Below, in pieces: positions 23,103 through 36,999 of a DNA stretch of 64,000 nt; the stretch's first letter is position 1; each line of letters begins with the position of its first letter. Location of the stretch: contig NC_134140.1 in assembly GCF_033958435.1 (NCBI RefSeq), positions 60,109,001-60,173,000 on the forward strand. Reading direction: 5' to 3'. The notes below the pieces were generated by a model. The model made no database searches and was not told where the DNA came from. It saw only the letters and a list, made by a program, of their open reading frames with translations. Source of the DNA: Carettochelys insculpta. Its lineage: Eukaryota; Chordata; Testudines; Carettochelyidae. A program made the position numbers and the translations under genes.

Positions 23103-24433
23103 CTGGAAAAAGAACTATATTCAAGCATACAAAGGATATTATAAAATATGCAAGGGACAAAGTAAATATGGAAGATTATTTTATAGATAAGAAACAAAAT
23201 TAAGGTCTCCCACTCCTCTTTAAAATCCTATTTCTTTCCCTTTGCTTGTCATTGCTAATCCGCTCTGACCCTGCTTCATCGTGTACTAGCTTTCAACTCC
23301 ATTCTGCATCCTAAGAGTTAAGCTATTTAGAATAGAGACTGTGAAATGTAAGGAACCACACAAACCTGAGACATCAAACAAGTAATAAACAGGATTGGTA
23401 AACACCCTGTAGTAAGAGAAATGTCGTACATGCAAAGAGAAAGGAAAAGAATAGGGGTAGGAGCTTGGAAAACATCCATAACTCAAGAAGGGTAAAAGCT
23501 GTATCTTCCACATTTTAGCAAGCTGTACGCTCGCTGCTTCTACAGTTCTAGCAAAACAACCCAACAAACTAGACAGGAAAGCAAAAGCTTGTGTAAATTC
23601 TGAAAATTTAAGAACTCCAGGGAACAGCGCGGAAAAAATAAACAAAACAAAACAGAAAAATTCAAGTAAAACCAATAGGGTTTGTTATGTGAAAACATAG
23701 CAAGCAGCAAACTAAGGATAAATTTAACAACACACTAGCTTGTATGCTCTAACTTGCTGCATGGACACTGCTACTGTCCACAGTTAAGTTCCGTAGTGCA
23801 TTCTGACATACTGCCGTTTGAACCTGGTGTCAAGATGAGTCCCTTTGGACTTTAGAAAGGGATACAAAAAAAATCTGGAGATGCCCTAATCTGGATCCAA
23901 GTCATATTAGAATTCAGAAATGTGGGACAGTATCTAGGAATCCAGGACATACGGTACTGCTTTCCAAACATCCCAGTCTTTGTTTCATACAGCCACAGAA
24001 GTCAGAGATGACAGACTCTCTTTAGGTCATCCAGTTCATCTCCGTCTCAGCACATGATTTCAACCTACTGCACATTCATCCACTCTAGAGATAAAAATCC
24101 AAGTGGTGAAACTTCCCTCTTTGGAAAAGCTCTTCTGATACAGACTCCTGTTTGGAAATGTACTATTTATTTACACCTCCATACATAACACTAGAAAATT
24201 GTTCTCTCTTGCAAGAGTTAAGTAATGCCCTTCCAATAGCTGTGGATTTACGTTCCCACTTAGCCATTGCTCAGTCAAGATACAAACATTTCTCAAGCAC
24301 GTGATCTGAATCACAAACATCAGCCATTTTTAAGAAGCAGTTTTAGTTTTAGTACTTCAGAAATTTTTCCTTTAGGCTCTTCACACAGTAGCAACACAAA
24401 CAAACCAAGGTTCAAATGTTGAATACACACTCA
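23103..24433. other. WWC2 intron G-H, first part
   Basis: Mostly unique. Around 24000-24160 a phrase (gtcatccagttcatctccgt and agtggtgaaacttccctct) resembles an old minus-strand CR1 remnant. Frames here are not credible genes. Confidence 0.45.
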
Positions 24434-25134
24434 GGCTACGTCTACACTAGCACACTACGTTGAAGTAGCCTATTTTGACATAAGAACATTGAAATAGGCT
24501 ACTTTGACGCGTATCATCTACACATCCTTCAGGGCTGGTGCCATTGACATTCAATGTTAAAGTAGTGATGGAGAATGTCGAAAGGAGCTGCCCTGGAAGG
24601 AAATGCGGAGTGCCCACATACACAAGCACTCCCTATCGAAATAAGGAGCCAGCAAAGCCCCAAGCCGCTCCCTTAAAGGGCCCCTCCCAGACACACTTGC
24701 CCTGCACAGCATGAGATCCACAGAACCAACAGACCCCATGCATGCAGACCCCATGCAGACCCCATGCACGCAGCATGGACCCCCAGCTGCAGCAGCAGCC
24801 AGAAGCCCTGGGCTAAGGGCTGCTGCACGCAGTGACCATAGAGCCCCGCAGGGGCTAGACAGAAAGTCTCTCAAACCCTCCCCTGATGGCCGCCATGGAG
24901 GACCCCACTATTTCGATGAAGTGGGATGCAGACCATCTACACACGCCCTATTTTGACACTGAACATCCAAGTAGGGCGCTATTCCCATCTTCAGATAGGA
25001 ATAGCGATTTCGACGTCTCGCTGCCTAACATCGATTTCAACATCAAAATAGCTCACGGCACGTGTAGATGCGACACGTACTATTTCAACATTGTGCCAGC
25101 TACTTCAAAGTAGCTGGCTAGTGTAGACGCACCC
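24434..25134. mobile_element. 701-bp MITE, GGCTACGTCTACACTAGC end, TSD TCA
   Basis: The left end GGCTACGTCTACACTAGC pairs with the right end GCTAGTGTAGACGCACCC, in register and with few mismatches. TCA is duplicated (24431-24433, 25135-25137). The sub-terminal regions carry repeated TTCGA/TTTCGA-type blocks. A C/A-rich middle (24690-24870) separates the arms. The same subfamily is at 51128-51807. Confidence 0.82.
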
Positions 25135-28100
25135 TCAAAGTCGCTATTTCAGCATGAAAAGCAGATTATGACACTCCAGTCATGTCTATACTTCTGGGAA
25201 TATCTATCTGGTCAGGTCGATCTTCCAGAGTTTGATTTTGTGTAGCCACCTTCCACTATGTGGGCTGCTGTACTCCTCAGGAGGCCAGGTCCTGGGGGGA
25301 CTTTCCATGGCTGGGCAACAACAGGAGAAAGGATAGAGACAAGGGGTCTAAGTGGTGACACCTGCCCTCTTCACAGTCATCTGCTTGACCTAGGCATTCT
25401 AGAAGCCATGGAGACCAGAAGAAGTAATTTTGAGGGCATGCTCGAGAATGATGTCCCAGTCACCTCCCAGGATCCATCTTCACCCCTCAACCTATATAGT
25501 GGTCCTGTAGAGTGGTCTGCATGTTCTGGGAAAACCCAGAGGACTGCAACCAGGAGCTGCACCTCACAGCAGCCAGGGTGGTCGCTTCTGTGATGGCTGA
25601 GTCAGTGATGTCCCAGGCCCCCTGGACATCTCTGTGGCTTCATCCACCAGAAAAACAAACTCCGGGGCTCAGGCCTGCTGGAAGGTTTCCTTGAAATTGT
25701 TAAGGGAGTCCCACAGATTAAAACTGTATGTTCCTACAAGGGATAGCTGTTAGGCACCCAAAATTGCAGGCTTGTCATTGAATAAACTTTTTGCCAGACT
25801 GTTGGCATCTTTGTTTTTTGGTGCACTGTTGACTTGGCCCTATCAATTCCTTTCATTAACAGTGGATACAACCAGTGACACTGCTGAAGGGTCCACGTAT
25901 GGGTAATTAAACCCTTTTACATGGATGCAATAGTTCTTTTTCATCTCATTGGAAGTAGACAGAAATAAAGAGGTTGTCCTCCACAGTGATTTGGAAACTT
26001 AAGTACCACTGGGTGGATGCGATGGAGGAGGACTTGAAAGTCAGAGAGGTTGCCAGACTCTTCCACGACCTCCTCAAATTTTAAGTGTCTAACCACCTAT
26101 TTAAGGAGGACCTGCTGCTGCTTGAAATCACCAGGGAGGGTGGATTTTCCATTTGGAAGGGACTTACCACTGCTTTGTCTGGAGACAGATGGACAGTTCC
26201 CGTTCCTTCTCAGGGCAGCTCCCCCTTAGGGGCTGGAATCCAATGTGCTGCTCCTGCATCAAACTTATTACTGTGTTCCAATTCTGATGCCAGGAGCGGT
26301 TTGTCCAAGATGGCCAGGGAGGACTGGTGGAAGTATCAGACTGGCATCACTGGTATGAGCCAGCAGTTTCAGTATGGCCACTGTGTCTGCTGCAAGTGCC
26401 ATGCTGGCTTCACAGGTTGACAGCAAACCACTCCTGCTTAGAGAGGGGCTGAACTCCCAGTCCGAGTCTGACCACTGCTGTTCTGGTGACCAGGGCAAAG
26501 ATGTTGAGGTCTGAGCCTGCAGGAGCAGTGCCTGCCTGAGGAGCAGAAATGGGGGGATGGAGACTGTTGCTGCGACTGGGCGTGATTTCGCGCTGATGCG
26601 GACTGACACCTGGGAGATACGACAAGGGTGACTTGTGCTGTGGCAATCTGACAGCAAGCTCACCAGTGCTGGCAGTACTTTGTGCTGCCTCAAATTCAGT
26701 GTCTCATGCCTCACAGGGGGAGACCCAGATGCTGGGGTCCTGGGCCTTCTGACCTGAGACTAGGAATTCGGTATTGGGCTCCTAGGATGTGAGGCTGAGG
26801 ATTTACACCTGCAGACTGGGGACAGAGGATGCTCCAGTGCCCTACGAGATGGTCCCATAAGCAGTCTGCCCTGAAATGTTGGGGGCTTAGCTGAGTCCTA
26901 GTGCCTGGTGCAGTGTCTGTGATGCCAGTTGGTCTGCTTGTTCTTTAGCTGTCAGGGCCATGTCAGGCAATTAGGACCCTAAAAGAAGCTGGCGTCTCCT
27001 GTCACATCCTGGAGTTGAATCCCTGGCCAGGCTGGGAGGTCTCAGCTATATCCCCATGAAGCTTTGGAGTAGGCACATAGCCAGACTCAAGTCATTTGCC
27101 TGAGGCCCCTTCCCTTTCCAGAGCCAGGGGCCCCTCTTTTTTGTTACTTCAGCACCTGTGAAGGGGGAACAGGGCCGGTCAGAAGTCAGTGCTGATGTTG
27201 AGGTTCTCTGTGTGGGATCCCAGTGGGAGGACTCAGACACAGAAAAAAACCCACAGCCTCCATGAGGAGGCTCTTGAGCAGAAATCCTCCCCTCCTTTAG
27301 GGTTCCAAAGTGAAAGTTCTTTCAGATTCTGTACTTGTCCTTTCCATGGGACTTCAGACAATGGTGACGGGAGTCACTTATAGGCACTGGCCCGTTGCGT
27401 GATAAGCATGGTTTGAAGCCAGGAAATACAGGCGTGCTCCACTCTGGGGTGAAGTCCCAGCCAGGGCTCTAACTACCAAACCACCTAACACTAAACTTAG
27501 TTAGCCTTTAAGTAACTAAACTATACACAAAGACGACAATGGGCTGCTGAGAACTGCTAACGCTCATGTGATAGCAAGATAAGGCACTTCCACCAACAGT
27601 CATGGGCTATAAGGAGGAACTGGAAGGGTGTAGTTTCAGCAGTGCCCAAATACCAGTATATGGCAGGGGCACTCAGTGGGATTCTGCAGCTGACCCTATG
27701 GATATTGCTAAGGCAAAAATCTCGGACAACTGCACATGTGGGCAAATGCATGCCTAGAATGGAATTGACATGAGCAAGCTCTTGAAGAAGAATATATTAA
27801 AATGCATTGGCCAGTCTTCTAAACTTGGGGACAGTTTCTTCATATGAGAAAGTTTTCTAACTGACTGGGCAACAACTTAAAATGCAGCAGCTATATTTCT
27901 CCCCCATCCCACCTCCTTCTGTCAATGTGATCTAGATATTGTTGTAGATGACAAACCAGATCACGCCACCATTTGGAACCGATAATGAAAGGACAATGAC
28001 AGAAAAACTTCACATTCACTAGTTGTTAACTCCCTCAAAGACTGGAAAGTCTGAAATTAATCAGGGGTTCTTTCCTAAGGCCAAAGAAATAAAGGAACTC

Positions 28101-30684
28101 ACTACTATAAATGGAAATCAGGAGGAACAGCAGATAGCCCTTTTGATAGTTCCATAACTAGGAAGAATGGAATGTTATTTCTGTGTTATTATTCGGGAGG
28201 CTCCTCCGAGTAGCCAGGATAGATTTTTCCTCTGCTTTTTTAATCTGATGTATTCTGATCTTTACCCAGTCTTGTCACTGGTCTGTGAATACAGCTATTT
28301 ATGTCATTTTCACCCACCCTCCCACAAATACCCCTAGATACACTGTGAAACTTGGTTCTATACAACAAATCTTTTGGTTAAGACATCTTTTATTATTCCC
28401 GTCAAACTCTGATATGATCTGCTGATTTCTAAAGTACTGCTTTGTTACAACTATAGTAGCTGAAGTACTCACTTGAACCAGACAGAAGCCTAAAGACTAT
28501 AAAGGAAGACTGTGATGCAGCAATACTTCTGTTTGCTGAAGGAGAGATGGGTTTTGTGAAATGGCTGCTCCTATAATCACTGCAGGAGTGATTCGTTTGT
28601 CCTCCAGGAGGTAACATTTGGAGGTCTGACCATTAATTAAAAGAGAGTTTAAAAAGCCAGGAAAAGGTTCACCTTTGATTCTTTTTACAAATTTAGAGCA
28701 CCCTGAGTCAGCCAGAGTCACAACAAATCAAGCTTAGTATGAAAAGAGCCTATTTACTTTGGGAGGTAAGGAATTTAATTATTGGGTTATAAAGGTTACA
28801 GGTTGAGATTCATTATAATGTTCAAGCAACCATGAACCACTGTAATTTTCACGTACCACCTGCTGGTCAGAAGGCAGAGAATATCATAGCAGGATTGAGG
28901 AGAGCCTCAGAAGAGAGACAACATTCTGCCATCCTAGTTAGAGGACAGCTTGTGGAAGGACAGAGAGAAAAACCAGTCTGGAATGGGACAACAGCCACTC
29001 ACATAGTAAAAGGGAGTCAAAGCAGTTATCACATCCCTTCTTGAAAGTGGAAGAAAATGTAACTTACTCTTATTAAATTCAAGTAAATTAAGTCTGCCTT
29101 AGACACACACATGCACAGCGGAGAGCGACAGAGCAGAGTCATACAGAGCTCAGACAGTACAGGATTATCTGTAGTGATAAATGTGCAGATGTGCAGACAA
29201 AGTAATTATAGCATAACAACAAGGGTCCAGTTCTTACTTATTAGCTCACTTATCAAACCAGTGGTATACTCTCTTTAATTTGTTATAAATGTGACTTTGT
29301 TATTCTTTTTTCTCTACTTGTTACTTGATGTGAGAGGGCAACAAATCTCTGGTAACTTAATCAGAGATTAGTAACACAAATTTCTTCCTTAGAAATGTAG
29401 TTATATTCAAACACATCTCTACCTGGAGAAGGCTCTATCCACCTCTACATTCTCCCCATTCAGGAATTATTCTTGAGATTGTAAATATAACACACCCGAC
29501 ATCCTGGCTCTCCTCTAAGGTAGTCCCGCTTTGCTCTACCTCCTGCCAAATAGCCATGTTTCCCTTGCCAGCTCCTTCCCACAAGTTTCCCTCCATAATT
29601 CCTTCCCCAACAGACATCCGGAGTGCAGCACATACAGTTTTTGCCTGCCTCCTTTTTGCGAGCTGTACAAAGAAGAAAAAGTTTTAAAAATTTTAAATGG
29701 TCAATTTGACTCTTCCTATCCAAAAAATCAAGAGGCAATATTTTCAGTAGTTTCATGAGGGCTGAGATTCCACCTCACCTGCTTCTGCGAACAACTGAAA
29801 GAAACCACAATTTATAAAGCATCACAAAGGCGTCATCAATCTTGTCCAATCCACCCTTTACCAATATACAACTTAAATAATTTGCTCACAGAAACAGGCA
29901 GTCTCCTCTCTAATCAAAGATTTAAGGCTCAAATCAATCTAGTTCTCATTGTCATTCCTTTTACTGGAATTCTGAGCAAGGTTGGACCTTTAACAGGGTG
30001 CTGCAGTGAAAGTCTCAGTACTGAATCCATTATTTCTACTGTTGTACCAATAGCATAATTTCTAACACACTACAAAGGACCCCCAGTAAAAATTTACATC
30101 CACTGATGCAGAAGTCGTATTTTGTGATGAAATTGCCATTACTTTTTCAAGCTCTTTTCAACTAGCTGGCAAAACTCAGTATGCTGCACAGGGTGTCTTA
30201 GTTACTAATTCAAATTATTGAAGTTCTGCTATAACTGGCCTCTTTTTCTGAGCTAAAAGCAGTAAAACTTTTGCCTTTTTTTTTTACATAATAAAACTCA
30301 CAGTGAAAAGATTTCAGATGTTGCAACAATCAAACAGGCAGAGTTCAACTGGATTACAGCTATTAGCTGAAATCAGCAAGTGATGCATTGCCCTCTTCAT
30401 GGCCTGTTGACTTTCCTCGGTTATCCAACATCTGTCACAGTCATGCTGGTAACAAATGCAGAGCAATGATACTATAGAACACACACAGGGTGTGTTCTCT
30501 CTGCTGATACAAAAGGATCCTCTGTGTTTCCTGCCCAGTGGATTAATAACAAATCTTATTACGATCTGCACAGAACAGTAACTGGCAGAATATGGTCCAT
30601 CAAGGCACAGCACAGACATGCAATGAGTACAAAGGCTAAACTGCAGGTAACAGTACTTAACATCATCAGAAGATGAAAACTTAC
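25135..30684. other. WWC2 intron G-H, long stretch without firm features
   Basis: At 25171-25260 there is one end of a GTCTACAC-group MITE (gtcatgtctatacttctggg ... ggtcgatcttccagag). From there to about 27480 the DNA is GC-richer and may be a decayed larger transposon, but no protein family is recognised in either strand. From 27480 to 30684 I see only unique-looking intron. Confidence 0.4.
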
Positions 30685-30927
30685 CTCTCAGCAAGTGCTT
30701 GACTAGGAGTGCTTTTCACAGACAGCAGTTCTTCTTCCAGCCTCTTTCTTTCTGCTTCCAGGTGTTCGAGCTCATCTTGAGTGCGCTTACGGGGTGTGAC
30801 AAATTGGAGTTCTTTCAAAAGCTCTTCCTTCTCATTGATCAGCATCAGTTTTTCCTTCTCAATATCCAGTGCCCCAGGCCAAGTCTCACTATCTAATTTA
30901 GATAGTTCAATCTTTAAGTTTGCCATG
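30685..30927 (-). CDS. WWC2: WWC2 exon G: second coiled coil
   Basis: This is the best-conserved block in the window. It encodes MANLKIELSKLDSE, then an acidic/basic heptad region (KEKLMLINEKEELLKELQF), then the conserved VTPRKRTQDELEHLEAERKR. It opens with the last base of a split Ser codon and ends with two bases of an Arg codon. The length is 243 nt, so exon skipping would be frame-neutral. The internal ATG is not a start. It lies just inside the exon, after the acceptor tttccttttag. The segment forms the second coiled coil (about residues 321-400). Confidence 0.96.
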
Positions 30928-33900
30928 CTAAAAGGAAAGATACTCACGTTTGAATCTGGCACACTGAACTGTTCCAAAGAGCTCAACACAAAACGGAGAA
31001 AGGAATTGTCACATCACATCAGGCCAATGTGCCTTCCAGCTCAGTAACCTATATCTGTACTAGACGCATCAGAAGGCACAAGGAACCCATTCCTAGCCAA
31101 TATAGAGAAGTCTCCCCCCGGCCTCCCCCAGCTCCCAAACAGATGACTGGCTGGTGCCTCAAAAGAGAAGATTTACATATGTAAAATGTAGACGTCTTTC
31201 TCCTACAGTTCAAAAGCTGACTTAAAAATACAGTTTACAGCCTAACAATTTTGAAAGTATCAGGCCGATGAAACTATAGGAGCACTAGGTAGACCATGGA
31301 ACTAAGACTGCTAGCCAAGTACCCTAAAGTGCTAGAGGCCGATTGCACTGCAGTAATGGCGTATTTGGACAGCTTTGTGACATAAGCAGCACGATATCTC
31401 AGCACAAATTCTTGGGGCAGTAAGAGTAAACTCTTTCATATTAAGCAGCCTGGGCTCAGGGGGATGCCAGATATTCAAGTATTCTGGATAAGAGAGAGGT
31501 ATACCTAGCAACGCATAAGAGTAATGACAAACAAGATTAGATAGTAAGAAACAAACAAAAATATATGCAAAGTATTATATTCAACAACAACAGTAGTATT
31601 GTACATTGTAAACTTACACTGTATTTGTTGTATTTATTTGTATTTACTGTCACTATACTGTACTTACGGAAAACCGAACTAAAATTAACTTATGGTTAAA
31701 ATGCCGGTTATTTGAGAGTTTTGGATGATAGGATGCCAGATACGAAAGAGTTTACTGTAGACGAATGAGTCTCAAAGGACAAAGGAAGTCTTATCAGGCT
31801 GAAAGTTAAGGTACTATTAACAGTTGCAAGCAGAAGAAAATAATATTTTTAAAAGTCTGGATGAACTGTAAAAGTCTTCTGTCTATCTACAGAGCTTAGA
31901 GTATGTCTAGGGGTATTAGAAACTTCCAACATTATCCTGATAACATGGCTCACCCCTGACATGATTCACCCCTGACTAGCAGGGACTACTTTTAGTAGCT
32001 CCCTCTCCATAGCAATTTAGTCCTTGACCTCTCTGCTGAAACTAACATGGACACAAATTAGCTTATTGGCTTTTTGTGACAGATGCAGAAGCCCAGCAGC
32101 AGCTACAAAGACCATCAAACACATACCACAGGGGCAACATAAATACTGAATGGCAACTTTCTGTAACTGCCAACCTGAACTGGATTTCAACAAGCTTCCT
32201 AGTTAACATTACAGCTTTAACATTTCCCTGAGCCACTCAGCACCTCTTCGCTTCTAGACTGGGAGAAGGATGTAGAAAGGGAAGGATGAAATAAAAAACA
32301 CATTGTAGGATAATTCAGAGAAAAAGGCTGTGAGTGTCTTGCCATTGTTAAATAGATGTGGGCCAGATCCTCAGTGGTGTGTCAGTGTAATTCCACTGAC
32401 TAACACCAATTTACACCAACTGAGGATCTCATCCATATAGTATTTCACAAACAAGAGCAAATGTAATATTCACTATCTTTCTGCGGCCAGGAAAGACAAC
32501 ATCAATTGTTCTTCGGCTTCAACCAGGAAAGTCATAAACAACTGCTTCAGTGCACTGGAAAAATAATAATCAAAATGCTAAATAAGCATGATGATATTAG
32601 CTTCGCTGATCCTCCCCCTCTGTACCCCCAAAAAAGACTGAAAGAAGATAATAGGTTTCTCCTCTCCACTCCTTTCCTCAATAATACTAGCAGCTTAAAA
32701 ACCTCACAAAAAGTCAGTAGCATGGTATTTTATAAAACAATGAATGCAAAGCTGAACACAGTACTTTAAGCTGCAGTATGAAGTCAGCACCCAAACAACT
32801 AGGGAGAGTGAAAAACAATTGTTTGATTTATATGTAAACATATTTTTGAGCTGATCGATACATGAATTATTTATATTTAAATTCCTTTAGAGAGGATAGA
32901 TTTGCAGGGAAAACGAAGAGTGGGTTTCAAATTGAGAATGAGATATAGAGACTTATCTCCAGGTCACTGGTTCAAATTCAGATAACCTTGGTAATGTCTG
33001 AAAGTAGATGCTGCTGACAGCTGTTCAATGGCTTATGGGATGAGTTGGTGGTCTCAGAGCATTCTGTGATGGAGCCAGCTATCCACCATCATAATTGGCA
33101 CCCTGGTTAGCAGTCTCATCAGAGGGCAAAGGCTTAAGTGGATACAGAAACTGAATTACCCTCACACTCTCTGAGGCAGTCCCAACTTAACGGGGTCAAG
33201 GTACACTACTGAAAGCTTCATCATAATGTGTTAACATTGCTCATGCAGTACCCTGCCCTCTGTGAAAGAAGATTTCAAAGTTGGGCATAACTTGTGAGCA
33301 CCAAAATTCACATGAAGCATTGTACGCTTGTTTAAGAGTATTTATCTGCTGCAGCTGAGGCCAGGAAAGCTGACTTGTTTTGCAGCAAAAGAAATGGCTG
33401 CCAGTGCTTAAAAAGGGGTACAATAAATGTCTCTTCTTCCATCCCTGACTGCCAAAGTTTTAATGTTCTCATTCAATTGATATCTATTTGCAGCTTTAGA
33501 AGTAGCTTAGATCTTATTTTTGTCTGGGAACTTCTTTTGTTCTTTAGAAATTGAAAGTTCAGTATGTGAAAGGCCCATCTACACTTCTGTTTTCCTCTCA
33601 GTACAGAGGAAGTCTCTTCACAGGTCAGGTCATAAACTTGGTTTCTGATAAAAACCTGACTTCAGTACACTTAATTTATGAAAAAGTACCAGAAATGGGA
33701 TCAACATAGCACAACTGGTACACTAGTTACAAGTGAGCTACGCGCATACTTAATCTAAACAGGCATGGTAAATCTCTTCAAAGTGCTACAAAGTATTTTC
33801 TGATGGTGAACTAGAATTGTGCAATTGACATCTTAGAGCCACACTGCCTTGCAAAGCCTATTCAGGCTGGCATTGTGGCAGCCCATAATCAAAATTTCAT

Positions 33901-34515
33901 TACTTTTCTGAGCTGCCACTATAGCATTTTCTTTGACAGACAACCCATCCACCTGTTGTGGAGATTCTGATTTTCTTTCCTCCCAGGGTAAATCACACAA
34001 AAAGATACATTTGGTTACTTTACCAAGCACCAGGGAAAATGAGATAATTAAGTGAAGCAAAGACTACACTGGAACTTGCACTCTGAGAAAAGGCAGGTCT
34101 GTAAGACCAAAGACCACTTTGGCACAATAACTAAAGCCCTGGTCCTGCAGAAGGATCTACATGAGCATACGGGTTTGTGGAATTAGCAGTAGTTTACTCC
34201 ACTTTCTTTATTCCGTGAACTGCAGTCAAATTACAGTATTTCTGCTAATGCCTGTATTATTACTTCAAAATCTGAACTCAAACTAGAACGTTTGCTTTAT
34301 AGAAAGAACAACCCTGTACTCAAGTCTCTGACACACGGAAGAAAAAGGAAAAACAGACTTGAAAAGAACGTATTGACTGTAATTTGCCCAAAAAACCTGC
34401 CGCTAGGTGTCGTGGCAAGCACAAGATTAGCTGTATTGCTACAGAATGCATTCTATGCTGAATTATGTTCCAACGCACAATCTACTTAATTTAACAAAGC
34501 AACTAACCCTATTAC
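30928..34515. other. WWC2 intron F-G
   Basis: Unique-looking apart from a Tigger-like fragment near 31455-31757 and an ancient remnant near 32370-32430 (tccactgactaacaccaat ttacaccaactgagga), a phrase seen in old amniote L3/CR1-type repeats. Confidence 0.5.
31455..31757. mobile_element. Tigger/pogo-like fragment
   Basis: The right end gatacgaaagagtttactg followed by TA has the CAGTAAA-type terminus seen at 1911 and 54605. The body (gccggttatttgagagttt tggatgatagg) matches phrases of a dispersed DNA element I recognise only by type. A left end is not clear. Confidence 0.45.
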
Positions 34516-34589
34516 CTTCTTTTTGCCTCTTCATATTGAAGACTTAGTCTGACCTTTTCAGCTAAATTTGATCTACTTTTCACTCCAAT
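34516..34589 (-). CDS. WWC2: WWC2 exon F: entry to second coiled coil
   Basis: The 74-nt exon encodes IGVKSRSNLAEKVRLSLQYE and then EAKR, with two bases of a Ser codon left over. Exon G supplies the final base. This is the conserved start of the second coiled coil of WWC2. The acceptor follows tttctcaacag and the donor is gtaata. The intron back to exon E is short, at 934 nt. Confidence 0.94.
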
Positions 34590-35523
34590 CTGTTGAGAAA
34601 AATATCAACTTTATTATTGTGCAAGATGCATCCACAACACAAAGTGCATGTACTACAGAAATAAAATGGAAACATGCCCAGTTGTACCAATATAGTCTGC
34701 CAAGTGTTTTTCAGTACAAGGTCTAATTAATACACTGTGTGAATTCACAAGGTATAGTTTTTTTTATAATGTTTATTTTTGTTTTCATCTGCTAAATTGA
34801 TAGAAGAGCCACATTCAGATCTGCTGTAAGCAGGTGTGATTCTATTGAAATCCGCCTTGGGAACTGCATTGATTTCATCCCAAGTTCTGACTTCAATGGA
34901 ATGAAAAGCAGAATTTCAATGTAATAGCATCTGCTCAAGCCACATCGAAGTTTGGCGCTTAGTCTGGAAAGCCTAATACAATCCTTCTGTCACCCATTTG
35001 GCTAACTATCGTCAAGGAAAATGCCAATGTCTGATAAGCATTTCTGAATGTAAGCGCATGATACTAACGTATACAAGATTTTATTCGCTGAAAGGTTAAT
35101 TCCAACCAACTGGTTTTCAGCTGGAAAAAAATTAAATTAGCTAAATTTTGAAATCCTGTTTTTGAAAGCAATCAAGTTTAAACTTAACCACTACTTTACT
35201 TTGTTTTTACAATATGCTTTACTATAAAATGGATAATACAAATAAATAAGAAATACTTCCTAGTGATAGAACTGTTCATCTGTATTATATAGGAATTGTT
35301 TGATAAAAATCAGATTATTATATAAAGTCTTCATGGCAAATTATTCTTAGTTAATTTTAAAATAAAAAAAAAATCAGATTAAATGTTTAAGCAGAAACTT
35401 AAGTTACCTGGCAGAGAGGCTGGTAATTTTCCCTTAGAACACACACAGCATTAAAAGCAAAGATTCCAATCCCATCAACAGCAGCATCCTGCCATAACCC
35501 TTGACAAAATGAAAAGCACTTAC
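34590..35523. other. WWC2 intron E-F
   Basis: AT-rich. Around 34830-34900 an L3/CR1-like remnant is possible (attctattgaaatccgcct). Otherwise nothing is recognised. Confidence 0.4.
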
Positions 35524-35670
35524 ATCACCAGAAATGTCAGTCTGAGACCCCGCATCCAGAGTCTGTCTAGAGAGACACAACTGAGAGTTTACAGAGCTGG
35601 ATCTCAAATCTGGTTCAGATCTCCCAACAGACTGGTCAACGTGAAATCGCTCTCTCAGCTTTGCGAGGCT
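35524..35670 (-). CDS. WWC2: WWC2 exon E: linker between coiled coils
   Basis: Forty-nine complete codons, phase 0 at both ends, start SLAKLRERFHVDQSVGRSEP and finish TLDAGSQTDISGD. The segment is Ser-rich and links the two coiled-coil regions of WWC2. It is somewhat more diverged than its neighbours, as expected for a linker. At 147 nt and 0-0 phase, skipping it would keep the reading frame. The donor is gtaagt and the acceptor tttcag. Confidence 0.94.
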
Positions 35671-36354
35671 CTGAAATCAAAGAATGCTTTACTAGTACAT
35701 CTTTGCACTTCGGGAACATTACACCACTGCTACATATCAGTCTTTTAGTTTAAGCATTGTAGCATGAGGCTTATTTCTGCATACAGCTCCAGACTGGGCC
35801 TGGCAAGGTGTGCAGTTGAGCCTCTCTTCCTTGCACATGCTCAGTCTGTGTTCAGATGAATGCCAGGACTCATATGAGCCTACTACCATCTGCCACCACA
35901 AACGTATCAAGAGAAGAATCAGGCTCATGACCTTGTGTCTCTTTGTGCCAGCCAGCACATCTGGCCAGCCGCAAAGAGGAAAGCATGGGATACTGTTAAG
36001 AAAGCTATTTCTAAAAGGCACAATAGCATGCCTAAGGAGCAGAAAGAAGGACCACAATGTAATCTGAAAAGGATCCCATACGTCAGTTGTATCTATCACA
36101 ATCTTTCAGACATTTAATCAAAAATCCTAGTGCTCATTTAGCACCAAGCAAATCATCCAGCCAACCCGACAGCTCCATTGGTTTATTTACACACACAAGC
36201 ACATTCTCATTACACAGCTGCTCAAGATGAAGTGTGCTGTCTTTGGGAAAGAGCCTACATTTTCCCTTGAGCTTGGACCACCCGGAGCACATTTAGGGGA
36301 CTACTTCAACATAAATTAATGGTCTTTGCTGTTTTTATAGATGAAAAAAAACTG

Positions 36355-36460
36355 TGGGAGAGGGTGATTTGCTCAAGGACACAGAGCAAGACAGTGGCAA
36401 GAAACAAGAACAGAACCATGACCTCCTGATTCCCAGTTCCATGCTTTAGTCATGAAACTC
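36355..36460 (-). repeat. MIR-like SINE fragment
   Basis: gtgatttgctcaaggacac followed by agacagtggcaagaaacaag and cctcctgattcccagttcca follows the reversed MIR core and tRNA-like part. Confidence 0.55.
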
Positions 36461-36999
36461 GTTCAGCAGCACCATGAATTCAAGACATGTGTCCGCCAAG
36501 TTTCTTGGCACAATAAAGTTCAATGATCAGCTGGACACAATGAAATAAAGGAAAAATGGCTCTGTTAACTTTCAACCATTTGTTTTCCATATATAAATGA
36601 AATGTCAATCTTGTCATGCCCCAAATATTTTATAACATATTGGCTGATCCAAGCAAACAGTGTAACCATTTCAAAATAAGGAAGCAGAAAATACTAATTT
36701 GATCTTGTACCTTGAAGTCACAGAGGTTAATTTTTATAAATTAATGGGAAGTCAAATCAATACATGGTGTATACATGCAGAAGATAAAAAGGCAACGGCT
36801 CAAATGGCCAAGACAAGTAGATGTCTCAGATTGCGCAAAGGGCCGTAATGTACCCTTCACTTGATGACGAGATGAAAGACGCTTTTGTTGTTGTTAATTG
36901 GGTCAAACTGCCTATTTAGCTAGTTATGCCACAACCTGTTCTCAGGAATGTGTACAGCAGAGGTCAGACTCAGGGTGAAATACTGACTCCTCTGAAATC

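Noticed and set aside
23286..23675. 129-codon minus-strand frame
   Set aside because: Phe/Leu/Ser-rich product of AT-rich intron; no similarity and overlaps no splice-bounded WWC2 segment.
25870..26100. Possible trace of a DDE transposase on the minus strand (LKFPNHCGG)
   Set aside because: A single short resemblance to the FPNCxGAIDG block with stops immediately after and no DDE residues; too weak.
26268..26714. 148-codon minus-strand frame
   Set aside because: Ser/Leu/Pro-rich, no recognisable motif; checked for Harbinger transposase or Myb-like similarity and saw none that is convincing.
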